Assembly (NCBI GenBank): GCA_963971405.1
Contig: OZ020484.1
Location: forward strand, 37,594,770-37,658,769
Length of the DNA: 64,000 nucleotides
Source of the DNA: Psococerastis gibbosa
Taxonomy: Eukaryota > Arthropoda > Insecta > Psocodea > Psocidae
Direction: 5' to 3'
In this document: piece by piece, positions 32,011-43,419 of the stretch
Layout: each line of letters opens with the position of its first letter
How positions within the stretch are numbered: the first letter of the stretch is position 1
Made by a program: the position numbers and the translations under genes
Notes under the pieces: generated by a model
The model's database searches: none
Seen by the model: the letters and a program-made list of their open reading frames with translations, nothing else
What the model was told of the DNA's origin: nothing

Positions 32011-34040
32011 CTGTTAATGCCTGCTTTGAGCTCTGCTATTTCCCGGGATTGATGTAAATTCCCAAATTTTTGAGGGGGGGGGGCTATAATCCTTAAAAGA
32101 GTCCTCAAGGTTCTGGATGAAAAGGATATCCTGCGTCCAGAACCTTTTGGTATCCGGAAAGGCTGTAGCACACAACAGCAGATTATTAGACTCACTGAGT
32201 AGATTAAAAAACAATGGGGCCACAATGTGCCAATTCTTTGAGGCTATACTCCTTAAAAGAGTCCTAAGGGTTCTGGATGAAAAGGATATCCCTCACAGGG
32301 CTTTCATTTGATCTGCAATACGTTATACCTTTGCATTTGAAAATTCCGAGATACCACCTATGACCCCCTGAAACTCCCCTTTCGGACTCCCCGAAAAAAA
32401 CATTTGATTGCACCATAAGGTAGTTCAATCTTGACTTTGTTATCGTAGATTTTTACCGCATTTCAAAATTCCTCGTAATAACCGAGATATAGGGGGTGTC
32501 CGGGTGGTCTGGAACACCCTGTATATATTACGAACAAACAGGAAAGCAAAAACTTTTTCTCATACGTGACTGTACATATCAAAATTGTAAGTCAATACAT
32601 TTATTTACATCCCATATCATTGCCTTTTTAATTATGGTAGACATTTAATGCAATCATAAATCATAATTTTATTGGAACATGCTTCACATGTGTTTATACA
32701 TATGTCAAAACACCATTCTACGGCTTGTATTCTCATAAAGAATACAAAATGTAAGGAGACGCCACTGCTATAACTGCGGCCTGGAAGATACGGCACGCCA
32801 CTGCTTTTTGGCTGGATGAAGGAATATAGGAACTCGGCTGTTATTGAGGCATAGAGGGTCGTAAATATATCAGATGATGAGTCATCACTCACACCCTTCG
32901 CTCGTATACCTGCTGCCGACCCTCAAGGATCTCCCAATGTGTGTTGACAACTTGACAAAAATTGAACTATTCTAAAAAATTATTCTCTTTTTGCTCTGTG
33001 GTACCAAATATGGAATTGCCAAAATTTCCTACGGGCTGTTCACTCTTAAATTATTACTAGGCTATTAGCCTATAATACTCTATTATGAAGAAAGTTGTAA
33101 TGTCGAAACTTAATACATAATAATTTTATTATAACAATGCGATGTTTGCCTTTAATTTGTGGAGTTTTGTAATAAGTCAAACTTAAAAACCATATGATAA
33201 GTCAAAGTAATGTAGGCTATGAGCAAACCCTATCACTGGCACAGAGAAACTGAGGGCTGACTGTAACAATTGAATTAAATGTTAAATGTAAAAGTTACTG
33301 TAATGAGATGTCATCTGAATCAGTGTATTAGTACTTTTACATTGTTACAATCAGTCTTTACCGTTTCTTTCAGCCTACGATACTTTTCTAATGAGGCTTT
33401 AACGGGGTAATCTGCCTGTGAATTTCCCGTAAAAAACCCATGGTGTCATTTATAAGAAAACCACAAGGAGCAATTTCCTACCTGGGACAAAAAAGAATGT
33501 TAATTCATTACAAAATGATATTGTATATGCAATTCAAATGCAATCTTCTTGCAGAAATAAAATTAAACTCACTTGCTGTGATGCGCTTCTTATACGCACC
33601 GTATGAGTAGGTGAGTTTACATTTTATTTATGTAAAAACATTGCATTTCAATTCCGTCTAAAACATCATTTCACAATGAATTGATATTGTTTTTGTTGTC
33701 CCAGATAGCAAGTTGCTCCCTGTGGTTTTTTTAAGAATGGCCCCATGCGTTTCTTATAGGAAATAAAAAAAATACTACCCCGTTATTTTGACCCATGCAT
33801 TTGAAAAAGAGCGGGATTAGAGAAACAAAAGTAGCAATAAGAGGAAACCTTATCTCATAAACTAAGCATAGCCAAATTTAGAAATCTTCTTAGTAAGCTA
33901 AACATAACAGCGCACTAAATTCCGACGCATGGAAGTGCGTGCTTATGTTAGCCAATCAGAAAATTGCCTTGTAAAACAGTGCTGCCAACGTCATTTCTTA
34001 TTTTCCGTGAAATTTACTACGGCAGATGATGATGACGATC
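32011..34040. other. Repeat-derived spacer
   Basis: Holds a direct duplication (TCCTTAAAAGAGTCCT ... GGTTCTGGATGAAAAGGATA at about 32090 and 32248), a motif common at arthropod repeat ends (GGAACACCCTGTATATA near 32511), and an orphan end of the CCCGTAGGAAAT family (33024-33040). No gene seen. Confidence 0.45.
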
Positions 34041-34997
34041 TGTATACGAGTCGGTCAGCGTAACACCTGTGTTTGCACCATTGGTTTGCACTGCGCATGC
34101 TCATGGACTCAAACCACAGAACATCGTATAATTATATATTAGGGCTGCCACATTCCGTGGTTTACCTCAGAATTTCGTGGGAAATAATTCTATTCCGGGA
34201 TCAACAATTTTTGAGTACAGACCTAAGAACAGTGGGTACTGTAGGTACGTAGGCTACAGTTCAATGTGAAGGGTTGTAATACTGCAATTTACTTTTGGCC
34301 TACGGTACTGCATGCTATTTTGGTGTTCTGTGCTGCTGACTATTCTGTAAAGTGCAGTGAAGTTTTCAATTGCAAACACAATATAAGTCTAATTAATTTT
34401 TAATTGTGGAATTTTAATTTTTCCGTTAATTATTTAGTAATATCAAAACACAAGCTTCTTTAATCCTATTTACATAATTTGAAATTTAGGTGTGTCACTG
34501 CTTCATCATTTAGCTTATTAGGTGCAGTAGTAAAAAACTAAATGCACTAAATACTAATGATGGTAGGCTACGATGAGTACCAGGCTGGGCAGCCATATTT
34601 CTAACAATTTTTAAATAATTCACGGAATACGGAATACTCCGGAATTTTTTAATATGTTGGTCCCCTTTATATGATATGATTTTTTTAACTCTCATCTGTC
34701 CATGGCCCTGGTTCCTAACCTTATCTGGTTATTTTAAATTTTAATTGTAACTTTAAATTGCAGCCGATAAAAAATACCCATCAGCTTCAGATTCAACCAT
34801 CACAAATTGACATGATTCCATAAATTGGCATACAAATATTGGTAGAATTAGTTCCCACGGAATTCTGAGGTAAACCACGGAATGTGGCAGCCCTAATATA
34901 TAATTATACGATATTCTGTGGTTTGAGTCCATGAGCATGCGCAGTGCAAACGAATGGTGCAAACACAGGTGTTACGCTGACCGACTCGTATCAGTAT
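34041..34997. mobile_element. 0.95 kb non-autonomous element with ~140-base inverted ends
   Basis: TACGAGTCGGTCAGCGTAAC at the left is inverted as GTTACGCTGACCGACTCGTA at the right, and pairing continues inward through CAGGTGTTTGCACC, GCGCATGCTCATGGACTC and GCCACATTCCGTGGTTTACC for about 140 bases. The interior codes for nothing recognisable. The related unfilled sequence at 35250-35289 (GACGATCTGTATTAG) shows the site before insertion. Confidence 0.8.
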
Positions 34998-35120
34998 TAG
35001 TTTTTTGTCTATGGGTTCGGCTCCCTATCATTTCCTTGTGGGTTTTGGATTAATAGTACTTTTTATTTTGTTTCCACTGCGTTAATCTTAATCATGGATA
35101 AGTTTGTAAAATAACCGACT
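34998..35120 (+). pseudogene. Truncated copy of the 40.7-41.1 kb first-exon region
   Basis: TTAGTTTTTTGTCTATGGG, TATCATTTCCTTGTGGG and CTGCGTTAATCTTAATC repeat, in order, sequence flanking and following the BEL and MITE insertions at 35.27 kb and 40.71-40.95 kb. It reaches ATGGATAAGTTTGTAAAA and then a TAA, whereas the 40.95 kb copy continues open. So it is a broken duplicate of a promoter and start region. Confidence 0.75.
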
Positions 35121-35289
35121 AGGGCACGAAAACATAAAAAAAAACAATAAATAAAAAAATAATGCATTATTTTTTTTATTTTTGCAACTTGCGTATCTTT
35201 GCGTGTCTTTTTCGCTTCCATTGCGTATAATTTTAATTTTCCGAACGACAGCCCTGAGATGACGATCTGTATTAGTTTTTTGTCTATGG

Positions 35290-35456
35290 TGTCAACTCAC
35301 TTTAACAATAACAATACGTTAAGAATCAGTCAAATCGTTTATTTAGTCTCCTCATCGAAAAATCATAATAATAGCCGCCATTTTTACCCTTCTTCATTGC
35401 GCAGGCGTCCTGCCGCCTCGTTTGTCTTCTTCCACGTCTTCTTCCAGTTTTCAACA
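35290..35456 (-). repeat. BEL/Pao element 3' LTR (167 bp)
   Basis: 167 bases, TG ... CA on the minus strand, with one difference noticed from the LTR at 40547-40713. Flanked on the left by the 5-base target copy TATGG (35285-35289). A purine-rich GGTGGGAGGA on the minus strand abuts it as polypurine tract. Confidence 0.9.
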
Positions 35457-38400
35457 TCCTCCCACCAAAGAATATCTTAATATCTTCTTTCTAGCGTAGG
35501 CGTGCAGGCAACCGGACCACCCGGCCACAGCTGGTCGTCGTGTTATCCGAAAGGAACCGGTCCTCTTGATCCGTGTCCGAGCTTCCATCACTTAAATCAG
35601 TACAGCGATCCATCTCCAAAGGGTATATCAATTGAGTAGGCCGCGTCAAAACGCCCTTAGCCGTGCGCACGCGAGCAGACCGCACCACACCGTCTCTTCC
35701 TGGAAAAATTTCCTCAACTCTTGCCAGTGGCCACTGCAACCTCTTCAACTCCGATCCAAGCAGCACAAGATCTCCTACCTTCAAGTCACCAATAGCGTTT
35801 TTAGGTCTAGGGGCCTTCAGATAACCGATGTACTCTCTTCGGAATCGCTCACGGAGAGCTTCGCGAATCGATTGTAGGTGCCGTTCCCGACGTTGCAACA
35901 TGGCAACTTCGTTTTCTTCTAGTTGTGGGATGCCCTCTTCTCGCAGCTCTCGCAAAAACAAAGAAGGTGTCAAAGCCACGACTTCCGCGGGTTGGCAGGA
36001 ATCAGTCAGCGGCCGATCGTTTACCACCGCTTCCGCCTCGCAAAGCAGTGTGGCCATCTCGTGATAATTTAGAGAGGCATTTCCCATGACCTTCCGCAAC
36101 ACTTGCTTCGTCAAGCCCACGATCCTTTCCCACCATCCTCCCCACCAGGGAGCACTGGGAGCCGAGAAAATCCATTTTATCCGCTCGCTCACTGCATATT
36201 TAGTCACTTCGTCGCGAGAAATCAAATTCGCTGCACCAGTAAAATTAGTTCCGTTGTCACTGTAAATTATACTGCATCTTCCTCGTCTTGCTACAAACCG
36301 CCTTAGTGCTTGCAGAAAACAGATGGTTGAAAGCTCAACACAAAGTTCAAGATGAACCGCCCTGACAACGGCACATGTAAAAAGACATATCCAAACCTTG
36401 TCCCCAGAGCTTAAAACTGAAGGACCAGCAAAATCAATTCCAGTAATTTCAAACGGTGCCGCATCTCTTATTCTGTTGTTCGGGAGAGGGGGTAACGGTC
36501 TTTGGAGTGGTCTTGAATGGTGTCTCTTGCATATAACGCACTGCCGTACGATGGCTTTGACGAAGCGCCGGCCACCTAGAATCCAGTATCGTTCCCGTAG
36601 TTTGGCAAGTAGCGCTGTCACTCCGGCGTGAGCCTTTTGGTGTTTCTTTTCTATTAGCCTCTTGACGAGGACATGTTCTCCAGGTAAGATGACAGGTAGC
36701 TTGAAAGTTTCGATGTCATCTCTTAAAGTGATTCTCGTCTTGAGTTTGATCAGTCCATCTTCTTCGCAAATATTAAGAGTCTCAAGCCGTTTATCCTTGG
36801 GTCCACTAAATTCCCGTTGTATAAGATGCATTAGGCCCTTTTCTGCATAAACCACTTCTTCTAATGCAAGCTCCCTCCCCGATGTCGAATCAGGTTTTCG
36901 TTGTGCGTTGTTACAAAACCGTCTCATCCAAGCTGAGATACGAACAATTTTCTCATAATCAGAAAACTTGTGGTACCATTCGCACAAAGAGTTTCTGCTT
37001 ACTATATTTAGGACCAGTGCCGTTTTCTTCAGTTCCTGACTGACTTCGTCTTGATCGAATTCATCGGATGCAGATGGCCATAATGTGTGATCAGCCCTCA
37101 ACCAACTCGGGCCCTCCCACCATTTTGACTGTAGTAATTGAAGCGGTGAACAACCACGAGACGGTAGGTCGGCTGGATTTAGCTTGCCAGGAACGTGACG
37201 TACTTCTGCAACTTCTATCGTTTCCCGAATTTCTTTTACTCGATTTTGTACGAAAACCGACCACTCCGCATGCTGACGGATCCATTGGATGACCGTAGAT
37301 GAATCGGACCATAAAATTACATTAGGACGCTCAGGAAAGTTCATTGCTTTCAGAACTGTGTTGAGGAGGCGAACCCCAATGACGGCAGCCATAAGTTCTA
37401 ATCTGGGTATAGTAGTATCCATTGGTGTTACTCGCGATTTGGCTTGTAAAAAAACTCACTGTTTTACCTCTTTCCAAATATCACGCAAGCTATCGCAAAT
37501 TTGCTAGCGTCGCAGAAGACATGTAGGGACATGGCTTCTTCTCCTACCCAACGTGGTATCTTTTAGTGCTTTAGTTTGCACAATTCGGATGCCCAGTCCC
37601 AAAACGGTTTGGCCTCTTCAATGTCTTCTAAAGGATCATCCCAGCCAATTTTCTTCTTCCACAACCGCTGCAACAAAATCTTCGGGATGATGGTCACCGG
37701 AGCGGCAATTCCCAGTGGGTCAAATATGCGTTGTGCCATGCTGAGTACGGCTCTCTTTGTGATTGTTTGAGTCAAACACGGATTCTCCCACCAACTTAGG
37801 TGTAGACCTAAATTGTCACCAACGGTGTCCCACTCTAAGCCCAGCACTCGAACATCAGTACACGGCCCTCCCGTATAATACCACTTTCGAAGATTCATCG
37901 ATGCAGCATCCATTATCTGAGTCGACGAGGTCATAAATTCATCAAGATGCGTGCAATCATCTAAACTACAGACCAGATCATCAACATAAAATGAGTTCAA
38001 CATTTTGTCCACAATCCATGTTTTTTCTTGACTCTGCAAATGGTGTTGGATAACTGCTCCAAGGAGAAACGGACTCGGTTTCAGACCGAAAACCACACGT
38101 GCGTGTCTATACGTGTTTAGTTGACCATTAGCGTCCCACCATAAAAACTTAAGGAAATCACGGTCAGATTCATGGAGGGATATTTGAAGAAAAGCCTTTT
38201 CAATGTCCGCACAGACCCCATACCTGCCTTTTCTGAACCGATGCACAATAGATAGAAGGTCTTCGACTAAGTTTACACCTTCCTCAAGCATGTCATTTAG
38301 AGAGGGGCAATGTGGTTTGTGTGCAGAAGCATCAAACACAGGGCGCACACGAGTGGAACTAACCACAGGGCGGTGGGGGAGGTAATGCCCGTAACAGCCA

Positions 38401-40546
38401 GAATTTGAAACACCTTCAATGACCCCCTCTTGCAACCAATTCTCGAAAACTCTTGCGTACTCATCGAATATCGCCGGGGTCAACCGTCGAGTTAAACTCT
38501 TCAACCTACGCTCTGCCAAGTCTCTATTAACAGTAGGTCTCCATTCATCGCTTTTCCATGGTAAGGTAACTGTATAACGTCGATTATTACACTGAAGATT
38601 ACTTTCAAACTCCTTCATTACACGGGAGTTCAACTCACACTGTTTCATTTGCTGAGCAGGATCTGTTATGCCTAGACATTCTAGACTCCAAAAATTTTCA
38701 ATCATTTCCTGAGGCTGTGGCAAAACCGTAGTAGTGAAAACCGCTGACGTCAGGTGAGGTTGTCTTCCACGCGTTTGTCCCATCACTGCCCACCCAAGCT
38801 CAGTTTCAAAAACAAATAGCCCTTCTGCTACTTGTTCTTTTTTCCCAGTCAGCAATGCACCCATAATATCAGCTCCCAACAGCATTTCAATGGGGCCATC
38901 AGATTGGTTAACACGAAGTCCCTTCCTTTTCAAAATGGGTAAGACTGCAGCATCAAGTTGGTAGTTAGAGATGGTAGCAGAACCAAGGACCTCAATTTCA
39001 TATGTCATTGACTTCCCGAGTGCTACAACATTATACACAGGCATGGTCTGCGCCTCTAACTCCTTTCCTCCGAAAAGTTGATGCACTATGGTTTCCGTTC
39101 GCGTAGGAATGAGTCCTAAACGTTCTGCAACTGAAGTCACTATATAGGACCATTGGGCTGCTAAGTCGCACAAGGCGTTGACCGACCGTATCTGTCCCCA
39201 TCGACCCCTTACCTGTACTTTCATTGTTGGGAGAATTGTGAGTCCCTTAGAGGTTGAAAGAGTTACAGTCGCTCGGGACGGACTCCCTTCTTTTGAAGTG
39301 CTGTTTTGGCTGACCTCCTTCTCTTGTTTCTGTGGAGTCTGATAATTTTTGTTGCACATTATGGTAACATGGTGTCCAGAGCACCGTTTGCAGTTAACCT
39401 CTGCATTGCAATCAAGTGCCCTGTGTTTCAATCCGGTACAAACGAAACAACCTCCTTTTTTCAATAAAACTGCCCTTTTTTCTTCCAAAGTCTTATAGGA
39501 AAACTTACGACAATCAAGTCCTTGGTGCCCCACAATGTCGCAAAAAATGCACTTTAAGGCACCACCGGTGTGCAAAAGTTGCGCAGACGATCTGCCAACG
39601 TTTGATTCAACTTCTTCAAATCCTCGGGCGGCTAATGTGACCCTTTGTTCTGTTTCTATCTCTTTTTTTCAAAAAACTAAGCAACTCAGTCAGCCTGTCA
39701 TGGGACGAATGCTTACCACTGCTGAGCGTGCGACGAAATGTTCTGAGAGTATCGTCCGGTAAGGTGCTCTCTACTAAAGGTGTTAGTCTCGGAGAGCAAC
39801 CTTTCATATCTATATTTAGGCTTTCCAAAGCACGAAGACCCGTTTCAACTTTATCATGAATAAACTGAATATTCCTCCTTTGCTTTGCTTGCCCAAAACA
39901 CAAAGCTAACAACTCACGTGTATACAACTCTCCCAAAATGTCAGTATTTCCAAAACGTTCGTGCAAAGCTGCTCTAACCTTTTGATAATTGTCTGCAGTT
40001 GCAGGAAATCCTGTAACAAGTTCACGGGCCTTACCTGTGGTCGCTTGAATCAAGTATTGAAACTTGTCACTGTCATCTAACTCTTGTGATTTGTCAATTT
40101 TCTCAAATTGAGACCACCAACCGAGCCACTGTTCCAGATCCCCATCAAATGTAAGAAGCTTCAACTTGGGGAGTTTGAGACGGCATTCAGTAGTGCCACT
40201 ATCACTATTTTGAACACTACCGGCACATGCACGGGTAGGCTCTTGCTCTTCGTACAAACAACTGGCTAAAATCCTTTCTTGATAATCGGTTGCCACCTCG
40301 CATTCGTGTAAAATCTCCTTTTCAGTTACTGAAGAACACGAAACCATAAGATCTAAAATGGCCGCATCTAACTGAACAAGTTCCTCACCTTTGCATTGGA
40401 CCATCTTCATCTTTACTTTCAAATCGTCAAATCGTTCTTCCTTGTTAGCCTTGTCACATTCTTGCAAAATCTTTGTAACAATCATGCGCAAGGGCGATCT
40501 CTTCTTCTTTAGAGTTTCGAAATCCATGATCACGGTCGCCAATAAA

Positions 40547-40713
40547 TGTCAACTCACTTTAACAATAACAATACGTTAAGAATCAGTCAAATCGTTTATT
40601 TAGTCACCTCATCGAAAAATCATAATAATAGCCGCCATTTTTACCCTTCTTCATTGCGCAGGCGTCCTGCCGCCTCGTTTGTCTTCTTCCACGTCTTCTT
40701 CCAGTTTTCAACA
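40547..40713 (-). repeat. BEL/Pao element 5' LTR (167 bp)
   Basis: Partner of 35290-35456, equal in length. It would carry the element's promoter; no TATA-like sequence was assigned. The right flank is TATGG then GTTCGGTTCCC, which continues the target sequence. Confidence 0.9.
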
Positions 40714-40732
40714 TATGGGTTCGGTTCCCTAT

Positions 40733-40875
40733 GGCGCCCATTCCACATACGTACAACGTCAATGAAAATTATGAAATTGAAGGTGGTAGCAGAATTTTTA
40801 GTATGTCTTTAATGTCTGCTACCACCTTCAATTTCATAATTTTCATTGACGTTGTACGTATGTGGAATGGGCACC
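40733..40875. repeat. Young 143-bp hairpin MITE, GGCGCCCATTCCAC ends, copy 1
   Basis: Inverted ends run for about 60 bases (GCCCATTCCACATACGTACA ... and complement) around a short AT loop. It is flanked by TAT on both sides; the copy without insertion at 35020 has a single TAT (CTCCCTATCATTT), proving insertion and a 3-base target copy. Almost identical to 47852-47994. Confidence 0.9.
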
Positions 40876-40955
40876 TATCATTTCCTTGTGGGTTTGGGAT
40901 TAATAGTACTTTTTATTTTGTTTCCACTGCGTTAATCTTAATCTTAGTTATGGAT

Positions 40956-41075
40956 AAGTTTGTAAAAGCTGATTCCCGAAATTTGCCTCGTGTCGACGTT
41001 GATATGGTACTTTCATATCTGAGTGGAAAGTCGGTTTCTTCAGCGCCAGAAACGCGAGGTGTCAAGGAGTGCAGG
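40956..41075 (+). CDS. First exon of an element-like gene, partial
   Basis: ATG near 40951 opens MDKFVKADSRNLPRV, then DVDMVLSYLSGKS and PETRGVKECR, ending at donor GCAG|GTTAGT (41075/41076). The opening and the RGVK motif resemble N-termini of multi-copy invertebrate SWIM-zinc-finger/YqaJ-type proteins. No following exon was found in frame before the LINE fragment at 41168, so the gene is probably cut off or its next exon is distant. The start is duplicated, broken, at 35095. Confidence 0.5.
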
Positions 41076-41167
41076 TTAGTTTTCAAGCAAGTTGCTATAC
41101 TAACAATTTGAAAACTTTGAAAACATTAAGTACGTGCAAAAAGGTTCTATCTGCAAAAATATAGTAT

Positions 41168-41715
41168 TTGCATAAATGTCGAATTAAGGCCGGGTGGATG
41201 AAATACAGGGATATGGCACCTATATTGACGGACCGCAAGATGCCGATGAAACTCAAAGGCCGAGTGTATAAACAAATGGTACGTCCGAGCATGCTATACG
41301 GGTCGGAATGCTGGCCACTCAAAAGGGACGAGGAGAATATGCTACATGTAGCCGAAATGCGTATGTTAAGAAGAGCATGTGGCTTTTCTCTGATTGACAG
41401 AGTGAGAAACACCGACATAAGATGCCAAATGAGAACAAGAGACATCCACGAAAAGCTGCGAGAAAGACGACTAAGCTGGTGGGGGCACGTCGAGAGGAGG
41501 GGGGCAACGAGTTGATAAAAAGAGTGCGATCAACACCCGTACCAGGAACCAGAGCACGTGGACGACCATAAATCTCACTGGCGAGTAAAACACGGAAGGA
41601 CCTACTAATTGCCAATCTCTCGAAGGAACAGGCCCAAGACCGGGTGACCTGGAAGCGTTGCTGTCGTGCCGCCGACCCCCCGTGAAGGGAAATGGCGCTG
41701 AAAAAGTAAAAGTAA
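41168..41715 (+). mobile_element. LINE (RTE-like) reverse transcriptase 3' end
   Basis: The frame 41168-41512 reads RVYKQMVRPSMLYGSECW, NMLHVAEMRMLRRACG and LRERRLSWWGHVERR, the classical C-terminal part of RTE-type LINE polymerases (YGSECWP, AEMRMLR, RLxWxGHVxRR). After a frameshift the GRP and AQDRVTWKR tail follows (to about 41680), then an A-rich end. 5'-truncated and inactive. Confidence 0.85.
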
Positions 41716-43050
41716 AGTATAAAGAAGCTATCAAGTTTGGCCATATACCGCCATATGCGATGCGTTGCGGACCGGGGAAGACACTGAACTATATATATAT
41801 ACACTGGAAATACACCAGGCGCGCTAGGGCTGTCGGCAACGGACAAAACCTGATATCTTGGATATTATGGCAGAAGCGTTCCTTGCCACATACACTTACG
41901 TGTAAATTTGATATATGTCAATAATTTTTTTAATACGATTAATTGACATTTTCTGCTTTTGTAATATTTTTTTATTTATTATAGAACAATATTCTATGGT
42001 CACACACCGGCATTTATGAAGATTTATTAATATTTAGCTAGGAATATGTTACTAAGAAAAATTGTGTCAAGTAGCAAATTTAACAAAAGATAGTCAAACT
42101 ATTTAGTCCAATCTAACCATGTTCGTCTATTTAATTGCATTGGGACTAAATTTGAAGTGTTCAACTTGCTAAATTTAGGCTCCTACCTATACCAGGAGTA
42201 GATCCATCCCATTGGGGGGGGGGGGGTAATTTGGCTCAAAATATAATAAACATATGTAGTATCCTTTACATTGTAACGTAATAAGATAGGCAACTTACAA
42301 CAGGCTAGCTTATAAGATTTTGGGGGCAGCTCCCCCCTTCATTTGTCCTTGACTACACTTCAACCAGAATAAGCAGAATATAAAAAGAATAAGTAGTCAC
42401 TCTGGCTAGACCCCATGGACGGATACAGGGAGGCAGGTTCCCACCCCGCCCCCCTGGATCCACCCCATGGACGGAGACAGGGGGGTGGATATCCCCCCCA
42501 AAAAAATCAGTAAATCTACCGTATTTTATAAGTTAATTTTCATAACGCTCTGATTTAATCGATACTACATAGGTTTTTCCTATTTTAAAAATTTCTTAGC
42601 TTGTGAAGGCTACACTTATCACTGATTTTCCCCGCCAAATTACTTATATATTTATATTATCCATTATTTATAGAAGAATATCACTTTAAAATAATATATT
42701 TATAAATAAAATAATTTTAAAATATTATTGAGACTTTTGAAAATATCAACGCTTTGATATCAGTGCAACTGGTGCTGCCATCTACAAAATGACGTCACAA
42801 ATGAACCTCATTGACTCGGCAGTACTCTCTTAATTCAATCATTAGGGCTACCCCAGAGCAGTGCATTTCAATTTAGTTCAGCTTCAACCACTTGTCAGCA
42901 TGTTCTGTTTGGCGAGTTATGTAGTGCAAAATAATTTTCAAGCATTAAATACCATTGATGCCCTCTGTGCTTAAAGTGCTTCAGTTAGTATTATAGTAAT
43001 ATCTGAACGAAAATCATTTGAAATAGATGAAAACACGTTTCATTCAATAA
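41716..43050. other. Spacer with poly(G)/poly(C) repeat debris
   Basis: Thirteen G at 42214-42226, and GGACGGATACAGGGAGGC / GGACGGAGACAGGGGGG near 42419 and 42470 as a direct duplication. Likely remains of the GGATCC/poly(G) MITE family. No gene. Confidence 0.4.
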
Positions 43051-43054
43051 TTTT

Positions 43055-43150
43055 ATTAAGGTTTGGCTTGGCGGGATTCGAACACACAGTTTTTTCCATG
43101 TCCTCTAATTTCGGTTATAACGAGGAGGTTAACTCTTTAACCAAAGTTAA
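43055..43150 (-). repeat. SINE fragment (tRNA-derived)
   Basis: GGCGGGATTCGAACACAC is the complement of a B box; CCTCTAATTTCGGTTA and GAGGAGGTTAACTC match parts of the other SINE-like copies at 17.4 and 14.4 kb. Confidence 0.45.
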
Positions 43151-43269
43151 TTTAATGTCAGTGTTATACATACCATATAATATACTACAATTTATATTGA
43201 ACCAAGGGACATCTTCCACATGGCCTCATGTGAGCCTTGTATTATTTCATACATGAAACTAGCTTTCTA

Positions 43270-43419
43270 GCTGCAAGAGAGCTGGAAGCTTATAAAAGCC
43301 TAGAGGTTTTTAAACGTTATGATAGAGGCTGGCACCAAGATATTACATGTTTTCAAGCCCTAGATGGATTGGTTGGAGTTGTTGACACAGTATGTAATGA
43401 GCCTATAATTACTGTTTGA
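43270..43419 (+). pseudogene. Orphan exon resembling SWIM/YqaJ-type element proteins
   Basis: After AAACTAGCTTTCTAG the frame reads AARELEAYKSLEVFKRYDRG and WHQDI to a stop at 43417-43419. The motif (AYKSLE ... GWxQD) resembles a segment before the SWIM zinc finger in multi-copy invertebrate proteins. No companion exons were recognised. Weak evidence. Confidence 0.35.

Larger units (their letters stand above)
35290..40713 (-). mobile_element. BEL/Pao LTR retrotransposon, 5.4 kb, coding region broken
   Basis: Full-length element in minus orientation with 167-bp LTRs and TATGG on both sides (35285-35289, 40714-40718). After the 5' LTR a primer-binding-like TTGGCGACCGTGAT precedes the gag ATG at 40527. 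Gag (40527-39616) has the DUF1759-type capsid region. The next frame (39575-37563) holds zinc knuckles (CIFCDIVGHQGLDC), a DUF1758-type aspartic protease region and a BEL-type reverse transcriptase with YVDD. The last frame (37422-35491) has RNase H remnants, an HHCC integrase motif (CVICKRHH) and the DDE core (GIDFAGP, SDNGTNF, WWERI). Gag and pol are separated by a frameshift at a homopolymer near 39665; a nonsense codon near 37565 and another frameshift near 37440 break RNase H. Near-identical LTRs suggest a recent insertion that decayed little. Confidence 0.93.

Noticed and set aside
35491..37422. Long integrase-containing frame as a host gene
   Set aside because: It sits between matched LTRs with a target duplication, so it belongs to the BEL element.
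41319..41846. 175-codon minus-strand frame
   Set aside because: It overlaps clear plus-strand LINE coding in the antisense direction and has no domain of its own.
43068..43256. 62-codon frame as a gene
   Set aside because: It covers a reversed SINE B box and has no homology that I recognise.
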